Positions 27,142 through 36,363 are shown, counted from the stretch's first letter. The stretch is DNA of 64,000 nucleotides from an uncultured Lachnospiraceae bacterium (GCA_910584685.1 CAJUAO010000004.1:112865-176864); one strand, 5' to 3'. Numbers and translations: made by a program. The notes: generated by a model from the sequence alone, not told the origin.

Positions 27142-27184
27142 AAAAAAAGACCACAAAATGCAGCAATTACTACATCTTGTGGTC
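27142..27184 (-). terminator. Terminator after lgt
   Basis: Minus strand stem GACCACAA/TTGTGGTC extended by weaker inner pairs, followed by seven T. It lies about 120 bases past the lgt stop and isolates the ychF-lgt unit from the mraZ promoter. The stretch 27185-27303 shows nothing else. Confidence 0.8.
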
Positions 27185-27303
27185 ATCATTATCCATTCTA
27201 CCATATATGCTTTTTTACAAAAAATAAATTTTTTAGATTTATCTTATCCAGTTAAAATTTTTAAATCATATAATTGCTTTTTAAAAAACTTCCTCCGGAT
27301 AAC

Positions 27304-28230
27304 TTAATTTTTGCTTTTTTCTTTTTTAATATATCCCGTTCCCGTTTCCACTCCCGTATCCGGCAGCTTTACCGTCTTTCCCTTAGCTATCTTTATTCTG
27401 TTATATATTAAAAATGCGCCTGTCACTATTGCCAGTGTAACTGCAAGAAGCTGTGATACAGGTATTCCCGTGTTTCCTATAATAAGCTGGTCTGTTCTGA
27501 AGCCTTCTATTATTGTTCTGCCTATGCCGTATCCGCACATATACCACAGAAAAACCTCTCCCTGATACTTCTTCTTTTTTCTGAATATCATAATAAGAAT
27601 AAGCAGCATAAGATTCCAGCATGATTCATATAAAAATGTAGGCTGTACCTGTATATACCTGCACTGCTCGTCAATATAGCTTACAGTATCAGGCACGCTT
27701 ACCGCCACTTTGTCATCCCATGTGTCTATTCTCATTGCAAAAAGACCGTTACTGTCGCAGCCGAAGGCCTCCCTGTTAAAGAAGTTGCCCCAGCGTCCCA
27801 TTATCTGTCCTACTATAAGGCCAAGTACAGCCGTATCTGCCATCTGCCAAAAGGATATTTTCTTTATTTTTGTCAATACGACACAAGTTAATATGCCTGC
27901 TATAATGCCTCCATATATGGCAAGGCCTCCCTCGTCTATGCGGATAATCTTATCAGGATTCTTTCCGTAATAATCCCACATAAATGCAACATAGTAAAGC
28001 CTTGCGCCTATTATGCCGAAAATAACGCCGTATAACGCCATATCAATGTAATCATCAACGCTCTGACCCGTGATTTTGGCCTCCCTGAATGACAGCGCGG
28101 CTCCCAGTATAACCCCTATTCCTATTATAAGACCATAAATTGCTATTTCAAATCCAAAAACAGAAAAGGTATTATTTAGCTCTTCTATCTCTATTCCAAG
28201 ATTTGGAAAGCTTATCGTTGCTCCGTACAT
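27304..28230 (-). CDS. lgt: Prolipoprotein diacylglyceryl transferase
   Basis: 308 residues, about seven membrane helices. Contains Y-G-L-I-I-G-I-G, G-A-R-L-Y-Y-V, G-G-L-A-I-Y-G-G and the signature G-R-W-G-N-F-F-N-R-E-A-F-G. Transfers diacylglycerol to the lipobox Cys of prolipoproteins at the membrane. A client is plausible in this window (the transglutaminase lipoprotein). It lies 8 bases after ychF. Confidence 0.95.
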   Translation of the reverse strand: MYGATISFPNLGIEIEELNNTFSVFGFEIAIYGLIIGIGVILGAALSFREAKITGQSVDDYIDMALYGVIFGIIGARLYYVAFMWDYYGKNPDKIIRIDEGGLAIYGGIIAGILTCVVLTKIKKISFWQMADTAVLGLIVGQIMGRWGNFFNREAFGCDSNGLFAMRIDTWDDKVAVSVPDTVSYIDEQCRYIQVQPTFLYESCWNLMLLILIMIFRKKKKYQGEVFLWYMCGYGIGRTIIEGFRTDQLIIGNTGIPVSQLLAVTLAIVTGAFLIYNRIKIAKGKTVKLPDTGVETGTGYIKKEKSKN

Positions 28231-28238
28231 AAATCCTC

Positions 28239-29336
28239 CTATACGTTAAAACGGAATAATATAACGTCTCCGTCCTTTACCACATAATCCTTTCCTTCCA
28301 TTCCAACAAGTCCCTTTTCCTTAGCAGCCGTATATGAGCCGCAGTCAAGCAAATCCTGATAATTTACTACCTCCGCCTTTATAAAGCCCCTCTCAAAATC
28401 TGAATGAATTTTTCCTGCTGCCCCTGGAGCTTTTGTACCCTTAGTGATAGTCCACGCTCTTGTCTCCTGCTTTCCTGCCGTAAGATAGCTTATAAGCCCA
28501 AGAAGGCTGTAGCTTGCCTTTATAAGCTTATCAAGGCCCGACTCCTTAATTCCCAAATCCTCAAGAAACATATCCTTTTCGTCATCGTCAAGCTCTGATA
28601 TCTCCTGCTCTATCTGGGCGCACACCACAAATACCTCAAAGTTCTCACTGTCTGCAAACTCCCTTACCTTTGACACGTTTTCATTTGAAGCTCCGTCGTC
28701 TGCCAAATCCTCCTCCTTTACATTTGCCGCAAAAATCACCGGCTTGTAGGTGAGAAGATTATACTCCCTAAGCCACATAAGCTCGTCCTCGTCTGTTGTC
28801 TCAAAGCTTTTTGCAAGCTTTCCGCTTTCAAGATGGCTTTTAAGCCTTTCAAGCAAATCCTGCTCCTTAGCTAAGGTTTTATCGTTTCTTGCGCCTCTAA
28901 CCACCTTTGAAAGCCTTCTTTCAAGTATCTCCATGTCTGAGAATATAAGCTCAAGATTTATGGTTTCTATGTCTCTTAAAGGATTAATTTCTCCGTCTAC
29001 ATGAATTATATTTGTATCCTCAAAGCAGCGCACCACATGTACGATTGCGTCTACCTCCCTTATATTTGCAAGAAACTGGTTTCCAAGTCCCTCTCCCTTT
29101 GAAGCTCCCTTTACAAGCCCTGCTATATCAACAAACTCTATAACGGCAGGGGTGATTTTATCTGAGTCGTAAAGCGCTGCGAGCTTGTCAAGCCTTTCAT
29201 CCGGAACTGCCACTATACCCACGTTTGGGTCAATGGTACAGAAGGGATAATTTGCCGACTCTGCCCCTGCCTTTGTAAGGGAATTAAAAAGCGTACTTTT
29301 TCCTACGTTAGGAAGTCCTACGATGCCTAGTTTCAT
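28239..29336 (-). CDS. ychF: Redox-regulated ATPase YchF (OBG family)
   Basis: 365 residues. P-loop G-L-P-N-V-G-K-S at 7-14, F-V-D-I-A-G-L-V-K-G-A-S switch region, and a C-terminal TGS domain ending with K-D-G-D-V-I-L-F-R-F-N-V. YchF (Ola1 in eukaryotes) binds ATP rather than GTP, associates with ribosomes, and affects stress responses. AGGAG lies upstream of the ATG. Confidence 0.96.
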   Translation of the reverse strand: MKLGIVGLPNVGKSTLFNSLTKAGAESANYPFCTIDPNVGIVAVPDERLDKLAALYDSDKITPAVIEFVDIAGLVKGASKGEGLGNQFLANIREVDAIVHVVRCFEDTNIIHVDGEINPLRDIETINLELIFSDMEILERRLSKVVRGARNDKTLAKEQDLLERLKSHLESGKLAKSFETTDEDELMWLREYNLLTYKPVIFAANVKEEDLADDGASNENVSKVREFADSENFEVFVVCAQIEQEISELDDDEKDMFLEDLGIKESGLDKLIKASYSLLGLISYLTAGKQETRAWTITKGTKAPGAAGKIHSDFERGFIKAEVVNYQDLLDCGSYTAAKEKGLVGMEGKDYVVKDGDVILFRFNV

Positions 29337-29374
29337 ATTTATTTACATCTCCTTTGTTCTAATAATTAAACGGC

Positions 29375-29421
29375 TAAAAAAGAGCCTTAATACCATACTA
29401 GAGTGTATCATAAAAAGGCTC
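29375..29421 (-). terminator. Terminator after the toroid-protein gene
   Basis: Minus strand arms GAGCCTT/AAGGCTC with a long loop, followed by TTTTTT. About 60 bases beyond the gene at 29480. Confidence 0.65.
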
Positions 29422-29479
29422 AAAAGTAAAATGCAAATATACTTCAATTTCTTATTTGAAAATTGAAAATTTTTAATTG

Positions 29480-30418
29480 TTAATTTTTCAAAAATCCAAA
29501 TTGTTTTAAAAACAGAAATTTCTCCGTTATTATCTCGGATTTCCACCAGTTTATGGCAATCTCATATTCCTTATAGTCTGTCCACCAGCTCCATGGTACT
29601 AAAAAGGAGCCGTCCGGTAACTGCCATGTCTGTATATTCTCACACTCTCTTGCCACAAGTTCTTCCCTTCCCTTATATAAAAAGCTCTCCGGTGAGCGGA
29701 TAAATGTCGACGGCATAGAAACATATTCCTTTCCCCACTTTTCATAATCAGTACATATCATGTTGTCAACCATTTTGCAAAGACATTCTCTGTATGTTTC
29801 CATATCTGCAATTATGTTCTCGACAATTACGCTCTCTTTTAAAGGAAGCAGATAGTTATATAAGCTAATATAGCATGAAATAACATGTTCATCCTGAATA
29901 GGACAATGGTCCACCATATAATCAAAGCTTCTTCTTATCATTCTGAGCCCAAATTGATATAACTCACTTTTTTTATCTCCGTAGGCGGCTATAAATCCGG
30001 CTAATGCAGCGTTAGGATTAGGATTAAATTCCTTTGGCATATCCTTATGCTCCCACCAGATTGCATGGGGATAATCATTATTTGACGGTATTGTATAGGT
30101 CCATTGCTCTGTTTTAGAATCAAACCCTGACTTACTTTCCAGATACCTTAAAATACCCAAAACCACAGGATGATTGCGATTTACACCGCCAATCCTTGCA
30201 ATAATTTCCGTTGCTTTCCATGTTCCTATAGGTATAGAAGCCGGATTCCATACGTCATCCTCCAAAGCATGTCCAAAGCCCCCGTCCTCATTTTGATAAA
30301 AGGATAAGCATTCCATTACATCCTCTTTACTGCCATTTTCAAAAAAGAATTTCCAAAGAGCCAAATCCAATGGTCTCGCATTGCGATATATAAATTCCCT
30401 GCCTTTTATAAAATCCAT
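29480..30418 (-). CDS. Alpha/alpha-toroid (terpene cyclase/prenyltransferase-fold) protein, function unknown
   Basis: 312 residues from the ATG at 30418 (GGGAGGG upstream). It carries motifs of the alpha/alpha-toroid superfamily: Q-N-E-D-G-G-F-G-H-A-L-E-D-D near residue 47 and W-Q-L-P-D-G-S-F near the end, resembling QW-type repeats. It has no signal peptide, no D-x-D-D cyclase motif, and is shorter than squalene-hopene cyclases. I cannot assign a reaction. It stands between pheT and ychF with its own terminator, so the neighbours give no pathway hint. Confidence 0.7.
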   Translation of the reverse strand: MDFIKGREFIYRNARPLDLALWKFFFENGSKEDVMECLSFYQNEDGGFGHALEDDVWNPASIPIGTWKATEIIARIGGVNRNHPVVLGILRYLESKSGFDSKTEQWTYTIPSNNDYPHAIWWEHKDMPKEFNPNPNAALAGFIAAYGDKKSELYQFGLRMIRRSFDYMVDHCPIQDEHVISCYISLYNYLLPLKESVIVENIIADMETYRECLCKMVDNMICTDYEKWGKEYVSMPSTFIRSPESFLYKGREELVARECENIQTWQLPDGSFLVPWSWWTDYKEYEIAINWWKSEIITEKFLFLKQFGFLKN

Positions 30419-30533
30419 AATAAACCCTCCCAAAAAATATTTCTGCTTTAAATATTTTTTTCTTAAAATTTTTTCGGCAACACTAATCTTTTAAGAGTGT
30501 AACCCTTTCCTTTAGTTCCGCGGCCCTTTTAAA

Positions 30534-32951
30534 TTAGCTCCTAAGCTCTATTCCCATATCCTTAAGGGCTCCAAGTATCTTATCCATAACAGCCACTATA
30601 TCCTTATCCTCAAGTGTTCTGTCCGACGCCCTGAAGGACAATGAATACGCTACAGACTTATAGCCCTCCTTAATCTGGGCTCCCTCATAAATATCAAAGA
30701 GATTATATGACTCAAGAAGCTTTCCTCCATTTTCATCAAAAACCTTTTCCACCTGGCCTGCAAGTATATCCTTAGGCATAACCATTGATATATCTCTCAT
30801 AACAGCAGGGAATCTTGCTATGCCTGTGTACTTTCTGTCAAAGGTTGCAAGTCTGACTATTTCAGGCATATCTATAACCGCAATATACGCTCTGTCGCCT
30901 ATACCGTAGGTTTCCGCCACCTGAGGATGTACCTCTCCTAAATATCCAACATGTCTGCCGTCATATATAATATCTGCCTGCCTGCCCGGATGAAGATACG
31001 GCTTCTTATGAGCCGGCTCGTACTCCTCCTTCTCTGACAGACCTATCTTATCAAAAAATTCCTCTATAACGCCCTTCATATCAAAGAAATCCCCATCACC
31101 GTACATTCCCAGGGTAAACTGCATCCTCTCCTCCGGAAGCTCTGTAACCGGCAGCGCCTTTGGCAGATATATGTTTCCAAGCTCATAAAGCCTTACATTT
31201 TTATTTCTTCTATTATAATTTGTGGCAAGGGATACAAGCATGCCGTTAAGTGACGTAGTTCTCATTACGCTGAAGTCCTCACCCAGCGGATTAAGGATAT
31301 TTACTGTTTTTCTAAGAGGAGAATCCTCCGGAAGCAGTAGCTTATCAAACACCTTAGGGCTTTCAAAGGAATATGACATGCCCTGTGAAAATCCGCAAAA
31401 TTCTGCCACATCCCTTGCCACAGCCTCTATCCTCATCTTAAATGAAAGCTTTCCCGCAGTGGCCTCTCCCGAAGGAAGGGACATAGGAATATTGTCGTAG
31501 CCGAAAAATCTTGCTACCTCCTCTGCAATATCCTCGCTTCCAAGCAAATCCTGACGGAAGGTAGGTATAACGGCTTCCCCTGTCGCATCATCATACTCTA
31601 TCCCAAGTCTCCTAAAATATTCCTTTGCCGTCTCAAGGGACACGTCTGTTCCAAGAAGACCGTTTATCTTATCCATGTCAATCCTTATACGCTTAGGTGA
31701 AACAGGCTTTGGATAAACATCAACCATACCTGATACTACCTCTCCTGCGCCAAGCTCCTCTATAAGCTGACATGCCCTGTCAATGGCTGCCTTTGCATTT
31801 TCAGGGTCAAGTCCCTTTTCAAACTTTCCTGACGCATCAGTTCTAAGTCCTGCCCTCTTTGATGAAAGCCTGATATTTGTACCGTCAAAGGTCGCTGCCT
31901 CAAAAAGAATATCCTTAACGTCATCAGTTATCTTTGAATTTTCCCCGCCCATTATGCCTGCAAGCCCTATAGACTTTTCAGCATCACATATCATAAGCAT
32001 GTTATTGTCCAGTATTCTCTCCTGTCCGTCAAGTGTCATAAAGCTTTCGCCGTCATAAGCTCTTCTTACTATTATCTTCTTTCCTGCTATGGTGCTTAAA
32101 TCGTAAGCGTGCATTGGCTGGCCAAATTCCTCCATGACATAATTTGTAATGTCAACAAGATTATTTATAGGCCTTATGCCGCTTGCCGCCAGACGCCTTT
32201 TCATCCACTCCGGCGACGGGCCTATCTTTACATTCTTTATTACCCTTGCGCAATATCTTTTGCAAAGGTCAGGGGCCTCCACCTCCACTGATATTTCATC
32301 AGCCGCATTGCCGCCTCTTCCCGTTTCATTAACCACAGGAGGAACAAACGGCTTTCTAAATGTAGCCGCCGCCTCTCTCGCTATGCCTATCACTCCAAAG
32401 CAGTCCACCCTGTTTGAGGTAATTTCATATTCAAACACAGTGTCATTAAGCCCCAGCGCTTCAACTGCATCACTTCCAACCACTGCCGTATCCGGGAAAA
32501 TATATATTCCATCCTCCGGCGCCTCAGGATAAAAATCACGGCTTGAGCCAAGCTCCTCAATAGAGCACATCATACCAAATGACTCTGCTCCTCTAAGCTT
32601 GCCCTTCTTTATTTTTATTCCTCCCTTTGTCTTTGTACCGTCATGGCCTCCTGCCACTCTTCCGCCGTCCAGAACAACAGGAACCTTTTGTCCCTCCTTA
32701 ACGTTTGGGGCTCCTGTCACTATCTGTATCGTTTCATTTCCAATGTTTACCTGACATATAACAAGCTTATCGGCGTCGGGATGTTTTTCTATTTTTTCTA
32801 TCTGACCTATAACTATTTTGTCAAGGTCCTCGTCTAACCTTTCAAAGCTTTCTACCTTTGTGCCTGAAAGAGTCATTGCGTCTGTATATTCCTGAGCCGT
32901 ACATTCAAGCTCTGGTACATATGCTTTTATCCATGATAATGGTGTGTTCAT
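30534..32951 (-). CDS. pheT: Phenylalanyl-tRNA synthetase beta subunit
   Basis: 805 residues, the normal length. Domains in order: N-terminal fold with EMAP-like tRNA-binding domain (about 40-150), B3/B4 editing domain with R-P-I-N-N-L-V-D-I-T-N-Y (about 205-380), B5 domain, catalytic-like core, and the C-terminal FDX-ACB anticodon-binding domain with F-P-A-V-M-R-D-I-S. Pairs with PheS as (alpha-beta)2. It lies 130 bases after pheS under the same T-box. Confidence 0.97.
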   Translation of the reverse strand: MNTPLSWIKAYVPELECTAQEYTDAMTLSGTKVESFERLDEDLDKIVIGQIEKIEKHPDADKLVICQVNIGNETIQIVTGAPNVKEGQKVPVVLDGGRVAGGHDGTKTKGGIKIKKGKLRGAESFGMMCSIEELGSSRDFYPEAPEDGIYIFPDTAVVGSDAVEALGLNDTVFEYEITSNRVDCFGVIGIAREAAATFRKPFVPPVVNETGRGGNAADEISVEVEAPDLCKRYCARVIKNVKIGPSPEWMKRRLAASGIRPINNLVDITNYVMEEFGQPMHAYDLSTIAGKKIIVRRAYDGESFMTLDGQERILDNNMLMICDAEKSIGLAGIMGGENSKITDDVKDILFEAATFDGTNIRLSSKRAGLRTDASGKFEKGLDPENAKAAIDRACQLIEELGAGEVVSGMVDVYPKPVSPKRIRIDMDKINGLLGTDVSLETAKEYFRRLGIEYDDATGEAVIPTFRQDLLGSEDIAEEVARFFGYDNIPMSLPSGEATAGKLSFKMRIEAVARDVAEFCGFSQGMSYSFESPKVFDKLLLPEDSPLRKTVNILNPLGEDFSVMRTTSLNGMLVSLATNYNRRNKNVRLYELGNIYLPKALPVTELPEERMQFTLGMYGDGDFFDMKGVIEEFFDKIGLSEKEEYEPAHKKPYLHPGRQADIIYDGRHVGYLGEVHPQVAETYGIGDRAYIAVIDMPEIVRLATFDRKYTGIARFPAVMRDISMVMPKDILAGQVEKVFDENGGKLLESYNLFDIYEGAQIKEGYKSVAYSLSFRASDRTLEDKDIVAVMDKILGALKDMGIELRS

Positions 32952-33081
32952 TTTAATCCTCCATTCTACTACAATATATTTATTGTTACATTCTTCTGAA
33001 TACAGACTATAAAAGCCTGAGAAATTCTTTTTACACTTCTATCTGCAAAATTATTAAAGGATAGCCTTAAGCTATTCCGTC

Positions 33082-34101
33082 TTAAAATTGCTTTAAAAAG
33101 CGTATATCATTTTCATAAAGAAGTCTCATGTCGTCTATCTCATATTTTAAAAGCGCTATTCTCTCAAGACCTACGCCAAATGCAAAGCCTGTGTATTCCT
33201 CCGGGTCAATGCCGCACATTTTAAATACGTTTGGATGGACCATACCGCAGCCAAGTATTTCTATCCAGCCTGAATCCTTGCACATTCTGCAGCCCTTTCC
33301 TCCGCATTTGAAGCAGGTTACATCCATCTCTGCGCTCGGCTCTGTAAAAGGAAAATGATGTGGCCGGAACTTAACCTTTGTCTGTTCACCAAACAGCTCC
33401 CTGGCAAACTGCGCAAGGGTTCCCTTAAGGTCCGCAAAGGTAATATTCTTGTCAACCACAAGTCCCTCTACCTGATGGAAGGAAGGCGAATGTGTAGCGT
33501 CTACCTCGTCTGAACGGAATACTCTTCCCGGCGCTATCATTCTTATAGGAAGCTTTCCCTTTTCCATTACCCTTGCCTGAACAGGCGACGTCTGTGTTCT
33601 TAATACTATCTTGTCATTTATATAGAAGGTATCCTGTTCATCCTTTGCAGGATGGTTTGCAGGAATATTAAGGGCCTCAAAGTTATAGTAGTCGTACTCT
33701 ACCTCCGGGCCTTCAACAACCTCATAGCCCATACCCACAAATATTCTCTCCAATTCCTCAAGGGCAATGGTGTTTGGATGACGGTGTCCCATATTGTTCT
33801 TCTTTGCCGGAAGGGTAACGTCAATAACCTCGCTCTTAAGCTTTGCCTCCCGCACAGCCTTTGAAAGCTGCTCTTTAACCTCCTCCAACTTTGCCTCTAT
33901 GGCAGCTCTTGTATCGTTTACCATCTGACCTACTGCCGGTCTGTCCTCCGCCGCCACATCCTTCATGCCTTTAAGCACTTCCGTTAGCTCACCCTTTTTT
34001 CCCAAAACAGCTACCTTTATTTCATTTAGCTTTTCAAGGTTTTCAGAAGCCTGAATCTTTGCTATTGCCTCTTCTTTGATTTTTTGCAACCTGTCTTTCA
34101 T
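33082..34101 (-). CDS. pheS: Phenylalanyl-tRNA synthetase alpha subunit
   Basis: 339 residues from the ATG at 34101 (AAAGGAAAAATATT upstream); the frame reaches further into repeat copy C but that part is not family-like. N-terminal coiled coil (about 1-85), then the class II core: motif 2 with F-R-S-D-E-V-D-A-T-H-S-P-S-F-H-Q, the Phe-pocket region, and motif 3 with G-F-A-F-G-V-G-L-E-R. A Cys-rich insert (C-F-K-C-G-G-K-G-C-R-M-C) is normal for many bacterial PheS. Charges tRNA-Phe together with PheT. Confidence 0.97.
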   Translation of the reverse strand: MKDRLQKIKEEAIAKIQASENLEKLNEIKVAVLGKKGELTEVLKGMKDVAAEDRPAVGQMVNDTRAAIEAKLEEVKEQLSKAVREAKLKSEVIDVTLPAKKNNMGHRHPNTIALEELERIFVGMGYEVVEGPEVEYDYYNFEALNIPANHPAKDEQDTFYINDKIVLRTQTSPVQARVMEKGKLPIRMIAPGRVFRSDEVDATHSPSFHQVEGLVVDKNITFADLKGTLAQFARELFGEQTKVKFRPHHFPFTEPSAEMDVTCFKCGGKGCRMCKDSGWIEILGCGMVHPNVFKMCGIDPEEYTGFAFGVGLERIALLKYEIDDMRLLYENDIRFLKQF

Positions 34102-34129
34102 AATATTTTTCCTTTCTTTTTGTAATATC

Positions 34130-34208
34130 AAAGTCCCGTCTAAAGCAAGGACTTGCAAATTCAGCTCCGCTGAATCCGCAGCTTGCAGGAAGAACTTTCC
34201 TATTATAT
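34130..34208 (-). repeat. Intergenic hairpin repeat, copy C
   Basis: In minus orientation it reads TATAGGAAAGTTCTTCCTGC, a hairpin ATTCAGC-GGA-GCTGAAT, linker TTGC, and a second hairpin AAGTCC/GGGACTT. It lies between the T-box terminator and the pheS ribosome site, so it is part of the pheS leader. It lacks the long T-run of copies A and B. Confidence 0.7.
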
Positions 34209-34495
34209 TAAAAACGCCCCTAAAGGGACAAAAAAGCTTCGCCCCTAAAGGGACGAAGCTTGAAAGTTCCGCGGTACCACCCTGATTTCTGATTTATTTA
34301 AAATCAGACACTTGGTTTTGCGTAACGTGCAATAACGTCATCTCCTACACACAATAAAATATTGCTTCAAAAATGCAGCTCCTGTGAGAAATTCAATACA
34401 AGCCTGAACATGGAAAGGCTTTCAGCCGGCGACCCTTCCTCTCTGAATGAAAACATGTATCTACTGTACACAATCACAGCCTTTGTTTTTTATTC
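34209..34495 (-). promoter_or_regulatory. T-box riboswitch (tRNA-Phe sensing) of pheST
   Basis: Minus strand leader ending in the T-box core GGGTGGTACCGCGGAAC (plus 34266-34282), followed by a terminator with stem AAGCTTCG.CCC/GGGGCGAAGCTT and six T at 34230-34260. The 5' part folds as stem I with an AGTAGA segment, and GAATTTCTCAC (about 34390) holds a candidate Phe specifier TTC. Uncharged tRNA-Phe would favour the antiterminator. A second small hairpin, GTCCC-TTTA-GGGGC plus T-run (34211-34229), follows at once. Confidence 0.93.
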
Positions 34496-34501
34496 TGCTA
34501 T

Positions 34502-34530
34502 AGTTTAACACCTTACTTTAAAACTGTCAA
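34502..34530 (-). promoter_or_regulatory. Promoter of the pheST T-box operon
   Basis: Minus strand TTGACA, 17-base spacer, TAAACT; it starts 10 bases past the stop of the gene at 34540. Confidence 0.75.
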
Positions 34531-34539
34531 CTATTTTAA

Positions 34540-34989
34540 TCACCTCCCCCATTCCGGCAGATTCTCCTCGAAATCATAATCCGGAAACGGATCCTCAATT
34601 CCCTCATATTCAACTACTACTTTCTGTATTCTTGCATAAAACCTTATAAGCTCTGTAAAGCTCACTCCTAAAGGCTGATATCCGTCATTTTCTATAATAT
34701 AGTCAACAGCCTCCTTGGCCTTTTCTATAATATATTCCTTATCGCTGTGTTTCCAACTATCCGGAAGTACAAATCCATTGTCTAAAAGTGTCTGATAAGT
34801 CTCCTCTGCTGTCATTTCATACATACTTTTTCTCTTTACTGTAGTTTCCTCCCCTGCGCTATTTATTTTTTCCGCAAATACCTCCCCCTGTTCCTTCTTT
34901 AAGCCTATTACGATAACAAATATTAATACTGTCACCAACGCTGCTGCAAAAGCAATACCTATAGCTATTCCTGTTTTTTTTGCTTTCAT
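34540..34989 (-). CDS. Membrane-anchored protein sharing a domain with its upstream neighbour
   Basis: 149 residues from the ATG at 34989 (AAAGGAAG 8 bases upstream). A basic start (MKAKKTG), one membrane helix (about 8-30), then an outside domain. From about residue 55 it aligns with residues 30-110 of the next gene upstream: S-x-x-x-M-(x)2-E-E, L-x-x-N-G, P-D, and V-V-x-E-Y-E-G-I at the end. The protein stops soon after this shared domain with an acidic tail. Function unknown. No characterised family is recognised. Confidence 0.75.
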   Translation of the reverse strand: MKAKKTGIAIGIAFAAALVTVLIFVIVIGLKKEQGEVFAEKINSAGEETTVKRKSMYEMTAEETYQTLLDNGFVLPDSWKHSDKEYIIEKAKEAVDYIIENDGYQPLGVSFTELIRFYARIQKVVVEYEGIEDPFPDYDFEENLPEWGR

Positions 34990-35029
34990 AGTCATCACTT
35001 CCTTTCTTTGTTAATATTTCATTTCTGCT

Positions 35030-35875
35030 TTATTCCTTATACTTTATATATATAATTTCACTATTATATTCGCAATTTCCATTCTTGTACTGCTCACGAA
35101 GCAGACCTTCGCTAATCCACTTTCCTTCTGTAAGAGAAAAATATTTATATTGAAGTGGTGACATTGCTCCCGGCTTATGATGCCATACACCTTTTGAATA
35201 CATATACATGAGATGATAGTCTTCTGTACATTTTCTGATTGAAATAATACGATAACCTGACTCTGAATTTGGTAAATTTTTTCCGTATGTAATATTTGTA
35301 TATTTTAAATGTGCCAAATCATAAGTAACCAATAATGCAATTCTATCTATCGTCATTGAAGCAATTGTTGTTTGTGAGTATTCAACTCCAATCATTTCTC
35401 CCGGGTTAATATGTCCCAATCCTGCCTTATTTATTGCGTATGCATAACAGTTATAATTTAAAAATCTCTCGCTCCATGGTGTTAAATATACACTGTACTG
35501 AAGCTTATTTCTGTCGTCTGCAAATGATACTATGCCTTCTTTATATAAATCATTTTCATCTATTCCCTCATATTCAAGAACTGCCTTCCTTATTTGCATT
35601 GCAAAGTCTTGTGCATGTGTATAATTAAACCAACTAATACGTCCGGGATCTTCTATTGTGCCATCTGCCACCTTCTTGACAAATTCCTCCAAATGCTGAT
35701 AGTCACTATATTCATCAGGTATAATTAGCCCGTTTTGTATAAGTGTTTCCAAACATTCTTCTTTGGACATGTCCGTTAAACTTTTTTCCGTCTTCTCTGC
35801 CTTCACAGGGACATTAATACATAAGAAAAGTATAACCATGCATAAAATAAACTGCGTAACTTTTAATTTCTTCAT
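35030..35875 (-). CDS. Secreted protein with possible papain-like Cys/His domain
   Basis: 281 residues from the ATG at 35875 (GGGAGG upstream). A signal peptide (MKKLKVTQF then a hydrophobic core to about residue 26) precedes a shared domain of about 80 residues also found in the adjacent gene at 34540. The C-terminal part contains N-Y-N-C-Y-A-Y-A-I and, 90 residues later, D-Y-H-L-M-Y-M-Y and W-H-H-K-P-G. A Cys near the start of a domain with a later His in W-x-H-K-P-G suggests a cysteine-dependent hydrolase fold. I infer this from motif layout only. It has its own strong promoter and an mRNA leader of about 210 bases. Confidence 0.72.
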   Translation of the reverse strand: MKKLKVTQFILCMVILFLCINVPVKAEKTEKSLTDMSKEECLETLIQNGLIIPDEYSDYQHLEEFVKKVADGTIEDPGRISWFNYTHAQDFAMQIRKAVLEYEGIDENDLYKEGIVSFADDRNKLQYSVYLTPWSERFLNYNCYAYAINKAGLGHINPGEMIGVEYSQTTIASMTIDRIALLVTYDLAHLKYTNITYGKNLPNSESGYRIISIRKCTEDYHLMYMYSKGVWHHKPGAMSPLQYKYFSLTEGKWISEGLLREQYKNGNCEYNSEIIYIKYKE

Positions 35876-36094
35876 TAGCAATATTCCTCCCTTTTTATAT
35901 ATTTTAATAATTATAAACTTCACTCAAAAAACACTTATAAAAATTTGAAATTTATAATTTTCTCACGAATGTCTTTAACTTCAACACAACATAATTTAAT
36001 AATTTTTCTACTATACTAATGTTTTATCTTCATGTATTTTATGATATATAAAATTTTTATTAAATGTAAAAGAATTTCTTATTTTCTTAACATA

Positions 36095-36123
36095 ATTATA
36101 TTCATTTTTTTGCCCTTAGTCAA
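36095..36123 (-). promoter_or_regulatory. Promoter for the secreted Cys/His protein
   Basis: Minus strand TTGACT, 17-base spacer, TATAAT. The next start codon is about 210 bases downstream. The intervening 35876-36088 is AT-rich leader in which I recognise no riboswitch and no credible small gene. 36124-36310 also holds nothing I can name. Confidence 0.7.
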
Positions 36124-36310
36124 TCCTATTTATTGTAACAACTAACTTAGGTTGGCTGATTTTTCTGAAATTTCAAAAAATTCTAATGTAAAATCATATA
36201 TTTAAGAATGTCTTATACATTACAAAACCAATTCCTCTGTATATAACTGCAGCTATACAACCTTCTCTATATAATCCGTTTATTCACTCCTGCACGCCCA
36301 GATATGCTTA

Positions 36311-36343
36311 AAAATTTCCCCGAAGAAAACATCGGGGAAATTT
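36311..36343 (-). terminator. Terminator after the 33-residue gene
   Basis: Stem AAATTTCCCCGA/TCGGGGAAATTT with a short loop and T residues on the minus strand, about 20 bases past the stop. Confidence 0.85.
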
Positions 36344-36363
36344 AAAAAGTACTGATTTATACT

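Noticed and set aside
34102..34158. Longer start for pheS
   Set aside because: The added codons read into repeat copy C and have no ribosome site; the ATG at 34101 has AAAGGA.
35876..36310. Small plus- or minus-strand genes or a riboswitch in the AT-rich gap
   Set aside because: Frames are under 10-20 codons or lack ribosome sites, and no known riboswitch motif is visible; only a promoter is supported.
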